The notes under the pieces were generated by a model. That model was not told the DNA's origin and did no database searches. It saw only the letters and a list, made by a program, of their open reading frames with translations. Below, piece by piece: positions 54,726 to 63,829 of a stretch of DNA of 64,000 nucleotides. The first letter of the stretch is position 1. Each line of letters begins with the position of its first letter. A program made the translations under genes and the position numbers. The stretch is from Staphylococcus sp. MI 10-1553 (GTDB taxonomy: Bacteria > Bacillota > Bacilli > Staphylococcales > Staphylococcaceae), in contig NZ_CP048279.1 of NCBI RefSeq assembly GCF_010365305.1, forward strand, positions 434,001-498,000, given 5' to 3'.

Positions 54726-54882
54726 AAAAGACCGATAACCGTAGGGTCTACGGGGATAGCTTGGTCAATAAGAGAAACCTCTGTTAGTAAAGAAATACAC
54801 TTACAAGTACGCTCTATTCCCAAGAAGCTCCCACTTCAAGCGTTAAGAACCTTTATGTTTTAGCTAAGTGGTGAGTAGTTCA
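54726..54882 (+). ncRNA. Candidate omega RNA (reRNA) at the element's right end
   Basis: Non-coding 3' part following tnpB, with GTAGGGTCTACGGGGATAG and GAAGCTCCCACTTCAAG structured pieces up to the right hairpin. In IS605 elements the guide is the flank just outside the end; here that would begin with about ACTGAATAGATAAAGGC. Inferred from the family. Confidence 0.45.
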
Positions 54883-54894
54883 CTGAATAGATAA

Positions 54895-54929
54895 AGGCTA
54901 GGAAAAGATAATGTCCTAGCCTGTTTTGT
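54895..54929 (+). terminator. Hairpin between the IS605 element and the hydrolase gene
   Basis: AGGCTAGGA and TCCTAGCCT pair perfectly with a ten-base loop; followed by GTTTTG. Confidence 0.65.
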
Positions 54930-55026
54930 GTTTTGATTTTTGAATGATTGCCTTTTCCTTAGCCTAGAAATACTACAAATCGCTCAAAATAGATTATAAT
55001 GTTATCGAAAGATGCGAGGTGTAGAA

Positions 55027-55992
55027 ATGAAAACTTACATAGAACAAGATGGACGTACAGTTCAGAAATACTATTTGACTTTAAATGGTCATCGTCAAGG
55101 TGTCATTATTGAATCAAGAGGCACAGATAAACCGATATTACTCGTTGTCCATGGTGGGCCAGGTTTTCCACTTTATTCCTTTTTTAGAGCCCATCATATT
55201 GACTTGACGGATCGTTACACCGTTGTATTTTGGGATCAACGTGGGACGGGGATGTCTTATACACATGAAACGGTTGAAATGGCAGATTTGATTTCAGATT
55301 TGTATCAGCTCATTCAATTTTTGCGTCATCATTTTCAACAAAATCAAGTGTATTTAATGTGCCATTCATTCGGAACTATTATTGGTACACACGCCGCGCA
55401 TCGTTATCCTGAGTATATTGCGGCATATATTGGTATGGGCCAACTCGGGGATGTTTTTCGTAATGAACAGTGTATTTTGCAACATTTACGCTTTCTAGCA
55501 CATGAAGAGCGCAATCAACGAGCGATTAAACGATTAAACGCGATTCATTTAACACGTGATTTTAACCAAGATTGCCAATATGAAAAGGCGAGACAACGGT
55601 ATACCGCACGTTATCATGTCGGATTTTCAAGTCGTGGCTATTCTGTTTGGCGCATGTTTCGTGTGATGATGCAGACGCCGTATTACCGTTTAATGGAAAG
55701 AATTAATATTGTCAGAGGCAGTTTATCCACGTTCGAACATTTAACGAGTGAAATGGCACATACCAACTTGAATGATATTGCCCAGGAAATAAAGGTCCCA
55801 TTTTATATTTTACAAGGTGTTCACGATATGCAAACGACATACGAAGACAGTAAAGCGTTTTTTGATCATGTTGGGTCTCCTGAAAAGCATTTTTACGCCT
55901 TTCAAGATACGGCACATGCACCGTTTGTCGATGAGCCAGAAAAAATGATCGAAATGATGCATGAAATCGTTGACCGTCACGTGACGTCATAG
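55027..55992 (+). CDS. Alpha/beta hydrolase of the proline iminopeptidase group
   Basis: 321 residues. Oxyanion-loop VVHGGPGFP, nucleophile elbow CHSFGTIIG and a C-terminal TAHAPFVDEP with the catalytic His are present; the Asp is likely in LQGVHDMQT. The HGGPG motif is typical of proline iminopeptidases and related hydrolases. ATG 55027 fits GAGGTG. It is followed closely by the MerR gene, probably co-transcribed. Confidence 0.85.
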   Translation: MKTYIEQDGRTVQKYYLTLNGHRQGVIIESRGTDKPILLVVHGGPGFPLYSFFRAHHIDLTDRYTVVFWDQRGTGMSYTHETVEMADLISDLYQLIQFLRHHFQQNQVYLMCHSFGTIIGTHAAHRYPEYIAAYIGMGQLGDVFRNEQCILQHLRFLAHEERNQRAIKRLNAIHLTRDFNQDCQYEKARQRYTARYHVGFSSRGYSVWRMFRVMMQTPYYRLMERINIVRGSLSTFEHLTSEMAHTNLNDIAQEIKVPFYILQGVHDMQTTYEDSKAFFDHVGSPEKHFYAFQDTAHAPFVDEPEKMIEMMHEIVDRHVTS

Positions 55993-56021
55993 GCTATACA
56001 TGAAGTATGGAGGTGAAATCG

Positions 56022-56747
56022 ATGTCACATTATTCGACAGGTGAACTTGCGAACATGTTTGGACTTTCAAAAAGAACCATTCAGTACTATGATCATCAGC
56101 ACGTCTTAAAACCTGCTTTTACGGACGACAATCAATATCGGATGTATACGGAGCGTGAGGTTGAACAGTTGCATTTGATTTTAGTGATGAAGTCATTAGG
56201 TCTTAGCCTTAAAGAAATCAAGCAAATGTTGTCAGTGGATGGCACACTTCAAACGGTGCGTACATTATTAACGCGTAAAGTGAAAGAAACTGAGGCAGAA
56301 ATTCGCCAGCAACAACAGCAACTGAAACAAATGAAGCAAATGCAACGGATGATACTGGATGCATCACATGCACCTGTTAAAAATCTTTCTGACATTGAAG
56401 ATGCGATGAAACAAAAACCACAACATCAACGTCTCATGAAACGCATGTTATGGATGGGAACGACAGCCACATTGTTTGAAGCGATTGGAATTGGGCTAAG
56501 TTGGAAATATCGTCAAGTATGGCCAGCCGTTTTAGGATTTGGGAGTGCGATTACAGTAGCACAAAAAATGACGCACACGTACTACCAACAAGTCAGTTAT
56601 ATGTGCCCGAATTGCCAAAAGCAGTTTAAATCGCCATATCGACCATGGTTATTTGCACCTCATACGTCTCAAACAAGACTGTTGACTTGCCCGAATTGTG
56701 GCTTCAAAGGATATTGTACAGAAATTTTTGATGCAACAACAAATTAA
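56022..56747 (+). CDS. MerR-family regulator with C-terminal zinc ribbon
   Basis: 241 residues. MerR HTH at the N-terminus (YSTGELANMFGLSKRTIQYYDHQHVLKP), then a coiled coil rich in Gln (about 90-120), a short hydrophobic segment (about 150-185) and a terminal ribbon CPNCQ...CPNCG. The hydrophobic middle suggests membrane contact. ATG 56022 follows GGAGGTG. Ligand and target unknown; the upstream hydrolase is the first candidate. Confidence 0.85.
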   Translation: MSHYSTGELANMFGLSKRTIQYYDHQHVLKPAFTDDNQYRMYTEREVEQLHLILVMKSLGLSLKEIKQMLSVDGTLQTVRTLLTRKVKETEAEIRQQQQQLKQMKQMQRMILDASHAPVKNLSDIEDAMKQKPQHQRLMKRMLWMGTTATLFEAIGIGLSWKYRQVWPAVLGFGSAITVAQKMTHTYYQQVSYMCPNCQKQFKSPYRPWLFAPHTSQTRLLTCPNCGFKGYCTEIFDATTN

Positions 56748-56760
56748 ATGATAATTGTTT

Positions 56761-56806
56761 AGTGCGCGACATGCGAGTCTGATGCTGTTGCGCACTGGTT
56801 TTTTGT
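56761..56806 (+). terminator. Terminator after the MerR gene
   Basis: AGTGCGC (56761-56767) pairs with GCGCACT (56790-56796), followed by GGTTTTTT. Confidence 0.7.
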
Positions 56807-56934
56807 CTCGATTTTGAAGTGGTAGATGTACATGCCTTTGAAAATTTGTAAGCGTTTCAAAAATACATTGAATTGCATGGATGAAGCGGATAAGATGGAG
56901 ATGTATGAATTTTGTGAAGAGAGGAAGCAGTCGT

Positions 56935-58857
56935 ATGAAAATACTCGCAGTTACATCTTGTCCAAACGGTATTGCGCATACCTATATGGCGCAAGAAAAG
57001 TTAGAGCAAGCCGCAGCGTCACTCGGTATTGATATTAAAGTGGAAACGCAAGGGGGTGTCGGTGCAGAAAATGTGTTAACAGCTGAAGAAATCGCAGCTG
57101 CAGATGGTATTATTATTGCTGCGGATAGACAAGTCGATTTATCACGGTTCAATGGTAAGCCGCTCGTGAAAGAAAGTGTCAGAGCAGGCATTCATCAACC
57201 GGAAGCCTTAATTCAACGTGTGGTGCAAGGGGAAGCACCGGTGTATCATGCGACAGGACAATCTGAAGCAAGTGAGACACCTTCACATCAAAGCGAGAAT
57301 AAGCAAAATGGGATGCAAATGATCTACCAACATTTAATGAATGGGGTTTCCTTTATGGTGCCATTCATCGTTGTCGGAGGACTACTGATTGCATTGGCAT
57401 TGTCATTAGGTGGTGAAAAAACAGCAACTCAAGGTTTAGTGATTCCGGATGATTCATTTTGGAAACCGTTCGAAAAAATTGGTGCATTAGCGTTTAGTTT
57501 TATGGTGCCAATATTGGCCGGTTACATTGCAGTGAGTATTGCTGATAAGCCAGGTCTCGTGCCAGGGATGATTGGTGGTGCGATTGCAGCAGACGGCAGT
57601 TTTTACGGTAGTACGGCGGGGGCTGGCTTTTTAGGTGGTATCGTTGCCGGTTTCTTAGCAGGTTATATCGCGAAATGGATTAAAAATATTAAAGTGCCGA
57701 AAGCGATGGCGCCGATTATGCCGATCATTATCATTCCAATTATTGCATCGGTCCTCGTTGGCATAATCTTTATTTTCGTTTTAGGTGCGCCAATTGCAGC
57801 GGTTTTTGAAACTTTGACAACTTGGTTAAAAGGTATGCAGGGCGCGAACATTGTCATTTTGGCCTTAATTATCGGTGCAATGATTGCATTTGATATGGGT
57901 GGCCCAGTGAACAAAGTCGCATTTTTATTTGGTTCAGCTTTAATCGCGGAAGGGAACTACAGCGTCATGGGGATGGTCGCAGTGGCAGTCTGTACACCAC
58001 CGATTGGACTTGGCCTTGCAACATTTATTCAAAAACGTAAATTCAACCGTAATGAAATCGAAATGGGGAAAGCTTCATTTACGATGGGACTATTCGGGAT
58101 TACAGAAGGTGCGATTCCATTTGCGGCACAAGATCCTTTACGTATTATACCCGCCAATATGATAGGTGCGATGGTTGCTTCTGTCATTGCTGCACTCGGT
58201 CATGTCGGCGATAGAGTCGCGCATGGTGGACCAATCGTTGCAGTATTAGGGGGCATCGATGGGGTGCTCATGTTTATTGTTGCAGTACTAGCCGGTAGTT
58301 TTGTAACGACAGCACTCGTGTTAACATTTAAAAAGCAACCGACAGCCACTCAAGAGCTATCTGGAGCACCAGTATCCACAGTCAAAGTGAAAGAAGATAC
58401 AGACGTAAAAGATATGTTGAATCCACAAGTGATGATTCAAACAGCAGCGCCTATGGATAGAGACAAAGCAATTGATACGATGATTGATCGCTTAGTACAC
58501 GAAAACTATGTGACAGACGGCGCAGTGTTAAAAGAAGCTGTATTAGCACGTGAGGCAGAATCAACGACAGCGCTTGGTATGCATATCGCGATGCCACATG
58601 CGAAAACAAACGCGGTACGTCAACCGATTATTGCAGTACTTAAACATGATCAAGGTGTGCAATGGGAAAGTTTAGACGGTACATTGCCACAACTCGTCTT
58701 TTTAATTGCCGTACCGGAACAGAGTCATGATACGCATTTAAAAGTGTTGCAACAACTGTCGAAAAACTTAATGCATGATGACAAACGACAACAATTGTTA
58801 GCAACAACGAATGAAGCGGAATTATACGAGACATTACAACATATCATCAAAGCATAA
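56935..58857 (+). CDS. fruA: PTS transporter of the fructose family, IIBCA fusion
   Basis: A 640-residue sugar importer that phosphorylates its substrate. Domain order: IIB (1 to about 95, phosphocysteine in SCPNGIAHT), IIC (about 125-460, multiple helices, GAPIAAVFE and FGITEGAIPFAAQDP), IIA at the end (about 490-640, phospho-His in MHIAMPHAKTNAV). ATG 56935 follows GAGGAAG. No fruK or regulator lies next to it, so fructose, mannose or a related sugar is possible. Confidence 0.9.
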   Translation: MKILAVTSCPNGIAHTYMAQEKLEQAAASLGIDIKVETQGGVGAENVLTAEEIAAADGIIIAADRQVDLSRFNGKPLVKESVRAGIHQPEALIQRVVQGEAPVYHATGQSEASETPSHQSENKQNGMQMIYQHLMNGVSFMVPFIVVGGLLIALALSLGGEKTATQGLVIPDDSFWKPFEKIGALAFSFMVPILAGYIAVSIADKPGLVPGMIGGAIAADGSFYGSTAGAGFLGGIVAGFLAGYIAKWIKNIKVPKAMAPIMPIIIIPIIASVLVGIIFIFVLGAPIAAVFETLTTWLKGMQGANIVILALIIGAMIAFDMGGPVNKVAFLFGSALIAEGNYSVMGMVAVAVCTPPIGLGLATFIQKRKFNRNEIEMGKASFTMGLFGITEGAIPFAAQDPLRIIPANMIGAMVASVIAALGHVGDRVAHGGPIVAVLGGIDGVLMFIVAVLAGSFVTTALVLTFKKQPTATQELSGAPVSTVKVKEDTDVKDMLNPQVMIQTAAPMDRDKAIDTMIDRLVHENYVTDGAVLKEAVLAREAESTTALGMHIAMPHAKTNAVRQPIIAVLKHDQGVQWESLDGTLPQLVFLIAVPEQSHDTHLKVLQQLSKNLMHDDKRQQLLATTNEAELYETLQHIIKA

Positions 58858-58998
58858 CCGAAACTTAAAGAGATTGGGCGTTAGTTTCTCAGTCTCTTAC
58901 TTTTTGCTTATTTTCAAATTGCAATATATCTTAATCTTTATTTAAAAAGTGAAACATAAGCGCTATAATAGAGTCATATTATAGAAAGGAATGATGGC

Positions 58999-60858
58999 AT
59001 GACAGAACGAAAATCCCCTTCATCTCAAAACATGCGTCATCGTTTAGTAAAAGCTGGTACTGTCCTTTTATTGGTCGGTAGTGGACTGCAAATGCCTTCA
59101 ACATTGTCACACGAAATGACAGCGATAGCCCAGACAGATACGACTGATGATTTGAAAATGTTACGTGAAAACGCAGATAAAAAAGTGAAGGCATTACCAT
59201 ATTTAAATACGAATTATAAAAATGACTTTCTTTCGTTAATTCGTGAATATGATACGTCGTCAAAAAGTATTGAAGCGGTTGTTGACGAAGCAGAAGAAGC
59301 CAATCGTTTAGCGCATGATGCTCAGTCGGACGATGAAATACAACCTCAATTAGATGCCATTGATGAAAAAATTAGCGCGTTAAAGGCAAAGGTTGATGAA
59401 GGTCAACGAGAATCAACTGAAGTGCGTGAAGATGCAATGTCGACAGAGACAAAGACTGATGAAACTGAAGGAAGAGCGACATCAACTGAAAATGGAGACA
59501 AAGCAAAGAAATCTTCTTCAACACAAACGATAGTAGCACCCCATCACGGTCAACAAGATGAAAGTGCACTGAAAGACAATATTAAGAAAGATCTCGATGC
59601 ACTTAAACAAGAACATGTAGCGCTAGAAAACAAAGTCACACCACTCCAAGGCATTGATAGTGCAATGACACGTATTGACCATTTCGTTTCAGAAAATGTG
59701 GAGAACAAGTCTGACAACTATTTTGAAGAAAAACGTCAATATTTACAAAACTTTGAACAAGACATTAAAAGACGCACAGACATTTCTGGTACTGAAAAAG
59801 CCACTTTACTTGATGATGCGAAAACAGTAGCAAACCAACTGAATGCGCAAAATGATACGATTTTAACTGCAATTCACAAGCGTGACGACAAACGTGCAGC
59901 AGTCGAATCGATATTAGGTGAGATTTTTAATGCACGAGAAGCAGCTCAACGTGCGAAACAGATAGATGTTAAAGGTAAAACAGACCAACAATTGGCGAAT
60001 CAAATTCATCAACAAGCGGACGGACTCATCAAAATGTCGAGTGATGATTTATTGTTAGGAATGTTGGAAAATAATTCCAATACACAAGGTTTAGTGGAAA
60101 GCATTTTACGAACACGCTTTGATGAACAAGAAGCGCACAAAATTGCTGGAGAAATCATGCAAGGTAAACCTTCAAATACAACGATACTCGACCGCTTGAA
60201 AGACCATTTTAAAGCGAATGGTAAGGCAAGTGGAGATGATATTTTAAGTGCGTTAATTAATAATACGGATGCAGATTCTAAAGTGATTGAATCGATTTTA
60301 GGTGGACGTCTTAACGCAGAAAATGCAAAATTGATTGCTGACCGTGTACATCAAGATAAAGAGAGGGCGCATCAAAACTTGAAGGAGATTGAAGACGAAC
60401 TCAGTGCTCAAGCCAATCGATTGTTGACTTTACGGAAGCAACTGCAACAAATTCGTCACAATACGCAAACAGACATGAATGACTTGTTTGCGCCGCTGCG
60501 TCGTATCGCGAATATTCTCGGTAGTGGTTTAAATGGTGGCAATATTCAATCTTCAGGCCGTACGAATGACAAATTGCAGCAACTGCTAAATCGTGATCAT
60601 TCGTTGTTAGATCGCGACGGTGGTCTATTCAAACATGATTTTGCGCCAAAGCCGAATATCGACCCATATCAAGCGATTAACAGTCAAACGGCATCACACG
60701 GTTTTTTAGACGGTTTATTTGATCAAAATGGTGATTTCAATTTACCGAATACAGGTGAAATTGTGAAGCGGACTTGGCTTCCGTTGGGTATTTTAGTCGT
60801 TGCAATCGGCGTACTTATCTTAACGATGAGATTTCATAAAAAAACACGCAAACAATAA
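58999..60858 (+). CDS. LPXTG wall-anchored, coiled-coil surface protein (SasF-like)
   Basis: 619 residues. A signal peptide (about 1-45) is followed by a long, mostly helical, charged region with repeated patterns (LVESILRTRFDEQEAHKIA and VIESILGGRLNAENAKLIA are two copies of one unit), and it ends with LPNTG (about 580-584), a hydrophobic helix and KKTRKQ, the sortase A signal. The C-terminal GEIVKRTWLPLGILVV is close to S. aureus SasF. Its place next to the autolysin is also like the S. aureus locus. Start supported by AGAAAGGA. Confidence 0.82.
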   Translation: MTERKSPSSQNMRHRLVKAGTVLLLVGSGLQMPSTLSHEMTAIAQTDTTDDLKMLRENADKKVKALPYLNTNYKNDFLSLIREYDTSSKSIEAVVDEAEEANRLAHDAQSDDEIQPQLDAIDEKISALKAKVDEGQRESTEVREDAMSTETKTDETEGRATSTENGDKAKKSSSTQTIVAPHHGQQDESALKDNIKKDLDALKQEHVALENKVTPLQGIDSAMTRIDHFVSENVENKSDNYFEEKRQYLQNFEQDIKRRTDISGTEKATLLDDAKTVANQLNAQNDTILTAIHKRDDKRAAVESILGEIFNAREAAQRAKQIDVKGKTDQQLANQIHQQADGLIKMSSDDLLLGMLENNSNTQGLVESILRTRFDEQEAHKIAGEIMQGKPSNTTILDRLKDHFKANGKASGDDILSALINNTDADSKVIESILGGRLNAENAKLIADRVHQDKERAHQNLKEIEDELSAQANRLLTLRKQLQQIRHNTQTDMNDLFAPLRRIANILGSGLNGGNIQSSGRTNDKLQQLLNRDHSLLDRDGGLFKHDFAPKPNIDPYQAINSQTASHGFLDGLFDQNGDFNLPNTGEIVKRTWLPLGILVVAIGVLILTMRFHKKTRKQ

Positions 60859-60880
60859 GCGTGAAAATATGCATAATAAA

Positions 60881-61334
60881 GGGATGAGACATAAAAATTT
60901 TTGATGCTATTGATGCAGTATTCTTGTTTAACTTGCTCTCAACGATTTGTAGTTTTGATTGCCTTCATGGCTTCCCTTTCAGAGGGACTGATCCTTCAAC
61001 TAACCAACGCTTTGATTTTACTGTTACATTGGTAGAGAAAGCGTTGGTGGATTTTGGGAGCAGTACAGAAATCTCATGTGTCACAAAGATTTCGTCGTAC
61101 TGCCCCCGCAAGGCTAACTAGACTTCTCAAAAGCATGTGTATTGAGAAGTCAGACAGCTACTGAGATAAACAGCGACCACTATTAAAGTAAAGAAGTGAC
61201 TGTTAGCAGTATGCACTCATTCCCTCAGGCGTGTCAGCCTTCTGGGCAATCTTACATCAAACACAAGAAAACTGAGGGCAAGTTTATGAAACCAAGAAAC
61301 CAATAGCATCAATTTTTTATGTCCCATTCATCCT
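60881..61334. repeat. 455-bp dispersed repeat with inverted ends, copy 2
   Basis: Nearly the same as 52521-52975 in length, order and hairpins. Ends: GGGATGAGACATAAAAATTTT and, inverted, AAAATTTTT-like TTTTTTATGTCCCATTCATCC, giving about 30 bp of terminal inverted repeat. Lies between two convergent genes. The rest of 60859-61453 holds only the hairpin below. Confidence 0.8.
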
Positions 61335-61375
61335 TATTTTTCGACTGTTTTATAATTATTAATGAATAATAACTT

Positions 61376-61427
61376 GATAAGTGTTAGAGGCTGGGATAAT
61401 TTAATGTTCCTGCCTCTAACACTTATC
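61376..61427. terminator. Perfect 16-bp inverted repeat between the wall protein and autolysin
   Basis: GATAAGTGTTAGAGGC (61376-61391) and GCCTCTAACACTTATC (61412-61427). Probably a shared terminator for the convergent genes, though the T tracts are weak. Confidence 0.6.
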
Positions 61428-61453
61428 AAATAAAATATCATGAGTAAAATCCT

Positions 61454-63508
61454 CTATTCAGTTGCTAAATCGCCACTAATGTAGTCCAATTGTTCAGCAT
61501 CTTTTGCATCAATCGTACGGAACGAAATGACACCGAGTCCTCTAACATTAGATTCAGATACGACGATGGAACCGTCACGATTTACTTTCTCAACGAAGGC
61601 GACGTGACCGTAATAACGATCCGCACCTAATTCATTTGGATTAAATACTACTGCGCTGTGTACTTTTGGTTTGCTTGATACACTATAACCTTGTGTGAGT
61701 GCAGAATAAGTCCAATCAGCGGCATTGCCCATAGTACCTGAAATGTGAATGTCAAATTGTGCCATACGATTGTACACATACCACGTACATTGACCATAAG
61801 GATACGGTGAGTCTGCAGATATGGCAAATGGTTTGAAAGCACTGTCATCGTTTTTCGCAGTTTCGTCGTCATCTTTATCATCTAATAAATCTGGCATGTC
61901 GCGTTGGTCAAAACGTGTTAAATCATACGCTTCAATTAAAGCTTCTAACTTTTGGTCATATTGTGGATCTGTCGCATATGTACCAACGAGTGCTGAGGCG
62001 GCATCGTGATAACTTGAACTATGACTTTTCCATACGTCTTCATAGATATTCGGATTACCATCAATGCCTTCTTTAATTAAATCTGCATAATCTTGTAATG
62101 ACGCTTTGTGATCTGGATATTTTCTGAAAGCAGCATCGATTTCATACAATTGCTCGCCATCTGATTCCAAAGTTTTGAAATGTGCAGCCGCTCCGTGATA
62201 GCTTCCTTTAATACCAAACAAGTTGAAATAAGGTTCACGTGATAATTCACTTTTACCAGAGTCAGATTCTAAAATCGCTTGAGCAATCATTACAGAGGCG
62301 TAGATGTCTTCTTGTTGACCGATATCATGTGCATCTTTCGCAATGTCATTGATAAAATCACGTGTTGATGATTGCGGAACGACACGCATTGTTCCTGAGT
62401 CATTTGTAGACGTATCAGAATCAGGCATTGTTTCAAACAGTGTCGTTTGACGCGTTTGCTTTCTGTCTGCTTCGTTTTGATATGATTGTGTCGGCGCTTG
62501 TTCTCGCGATGACTTGAAAGTGTCAGGGTCAGAAATTTGCGCTTCATGTTTTTGCGCTTTTGATGTTGAAGATTGCTCAGTAGCCTCTTTTTGTTGTTGA
62601 TGTGCACGTTGCGTTTGTTCGGCTTTTTCACTATATTCGTCTAACAGTGCATCAATCATCGCATCGTTTTGATTTTTTTCAGTTTGTTTTGAAGAAGCGG
62701 CATCACGAGAAGGTGTTGATTGTTCTTCTGTCTGCTTGTTTTTAGTAGCTGGATTTTCTTCAGTCGTTGATGGCACTTCAGTTGTGGCATCATCGTTTTG
62801 ATGTGGTGCAGGTTGTGCTTCAGATGTTGCTTTGTCTTCTGTTTTTGATGTTTTTTCTGTTGAATCACTATTTTGAGAAGGTGCTACATTGTCTTTAGAA
62901 CTGTCTTGTTGTTCTGCTGCTGGTTTTTCAGTAGAAGCTTCTTCTGTAGACGTTGTTTCATCAGTTGACGGTGCAGTATTGTCTTCTTGTTTATCTTCAT
63001 CGTTGCTACTGAGTATTGCTTGAAGTTGCTCGAAAAAGTCTCGATTTTCAGGCGTCGATGATTGCGCTTGTGTTGACGTTGATGTAGCATCATTTGTTGG
63101 TGTTGGGTATGTATGCTGAGGCGTATCTGTTGTTTCATTTAATGTAGAATGAAAGAGTTGGTCAAACCAATCTGTATGAGACGACAAAGACGATTTCAAC
63201 TGTGAATTCAAAGGGGATGTTGTGTCGAAAAGATTAGCCACTTTTGAATCATCTTGGTGCGAAGTCGTTTTCTCGCTTGTTTTCGATGATGTTCGTTTCG
63301 TTGTTTCTTTTTTATCTGATGATTGAGATTGCGTTTTACGGTCGTCACGTGTTTCATCTGAAGCGACATCTTTATCATGATCAGCCACTTTTTGATCTTT
63401 AGGTACATCTTCAGTTTGAGGTGTTGCTGCAACAGCCCATTGAGGTGTGACAGAAGGGATGAGCAATGCAGTACTTAATAACCCTGTATAAATGAATTTC
63501 TTATTCAA
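61454..63508 (-). CDS. Secreted peptidoglycan hydrolase with GH73 and CHAP domains
   Basis: 684 residues. Signal peptide (MNKKFIYTGLLSTALLIPS, cleaved near AVA). Residues about 30-380 are a disordered stretch rich in S, T, E, D, Q, K. A glucosaminidase domain follows (about 385-540: YASVMIAQAILESDSGKS with the catalytic Glu, YFNLFGIKGSYHG), then CHAP (about 565-684: YPYGQCTWYVYNR with the catalytic Cys, YYGHVAFVE with the His). It should cut both glycan and peptide, for cell separation. S. aureus has a similar gene in the matching locus. Confidence 0.9.
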   Translation of the reverse strand: MNKKFIYTGLLSTALLIPSVTPQWAVAATPQTEDVPKDQKVADHDKDVASDETRDDRKTQSQSSDKKETTKRTSSKTSEKTTSHQDDSKVANLFDTTSPLNSQLKSSLSSHTDWFDQLFHSTLNETTDTPQHTYPTPTNDATSTSTQAQSSTPENRDFFEQLQAILSSNDEDKQEDNTAPSTDETTSTEEASTEKPAAEQQDSSKDNVAPSQNSDSTEKTSKTEDKATSEAQPAPHQNDDATTEVPSTTEENPATKNKQTEEQSTPSRDAASSKQTEKNQNDAMIDALLDEYSEKAEQTQRAHQQQKEATEQSSTSKAQKHEAQISDPDTFKSSREQAPTQSYQNEADRKQTRQTTLFETMPDSDTSTNDSGTMRVVPQSSTRDFINDIAKDAHDIGQQEDIYASVMIAQAILESDSGKSELSREPYFNLFGIKGSYHGAAAHFKTLESDGEQLYEIDAAFRKYPDHKASLQDYADLIKEGIDGNPNIYEDVWKSHSSSYHDAASALVGTYATDPQYDQKLEALIEAYDLTRFDQRDMPDLLDDKDDDETAKNDDSAFKPFAISADSPYPYGQCTWYVYNRMAQFDIHISGTMGNAADWTYSALTQGYSVSSKPKVHSAVVFNPNELGADRYYGHVAFVEKVNRDGSIVVSESNVRGLGVISFRTIDAKDAEQLDYISGDLATE

Positions 63509-63829
63509 GTTAAGACTCCTTTCTTAAAAAAACGCAGTGATTGATGTGTAAAATAAGGTTGAAATGCACAGTGATAATGACACGACTCGGGTCACAAGGG
63601 GAAGTGACGTAATGTGAAATCAGTGTGTCCGACTAATAATTATCAAAGGCATTCCGTTCCTACAAAGGTATACAAAATGCTAGAAAACTTGTTATACTAA
63701 AAGATGTCTTGCATTTCGTTGATGCGTGTTAACTTAAAAATGACGAAATTTTGAAATTGTTATACATATTTTATATTACATGAATGAAAGCAAATAATAA
63801 AGTGTTTCACAAAATATTGAGGTGAAAAA
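63509..63829. other. Divergent promoter region of the autolysin and the YhgE/Pip gene
   Basis: 320 bases without an ORF. It has to hold both promoters; TTGTTATACTAAAAG near 63690 and TTGTTATACATATTTTATATT near 63758 look like -10 regions on the + strand. No named operator found. Confidence 0.35.

Larger units (their letters stand above)
53010..54882 (+). mobile_element. IS200/IS605-family element
   Basis: The left end carries the hairpin CCCATCctctataGGTGGG (53022-53040). tnpA and tnpB follow in the same direction. The right end has a CCACTT/AAGTGG hairpin ending AGTAGTTCAC near 54882. There are no terminal inverted repeats, as expected of this family. Ends are estimated from these hairpins. 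Confidence 0.75.

Noticed and set aside
59000..60000. Tandem DNA repeats inside the SasF-like gene as a variable repeat region
   Set aside because: Repeats are degenerate at DNA level; only protein-level similarity is visible.
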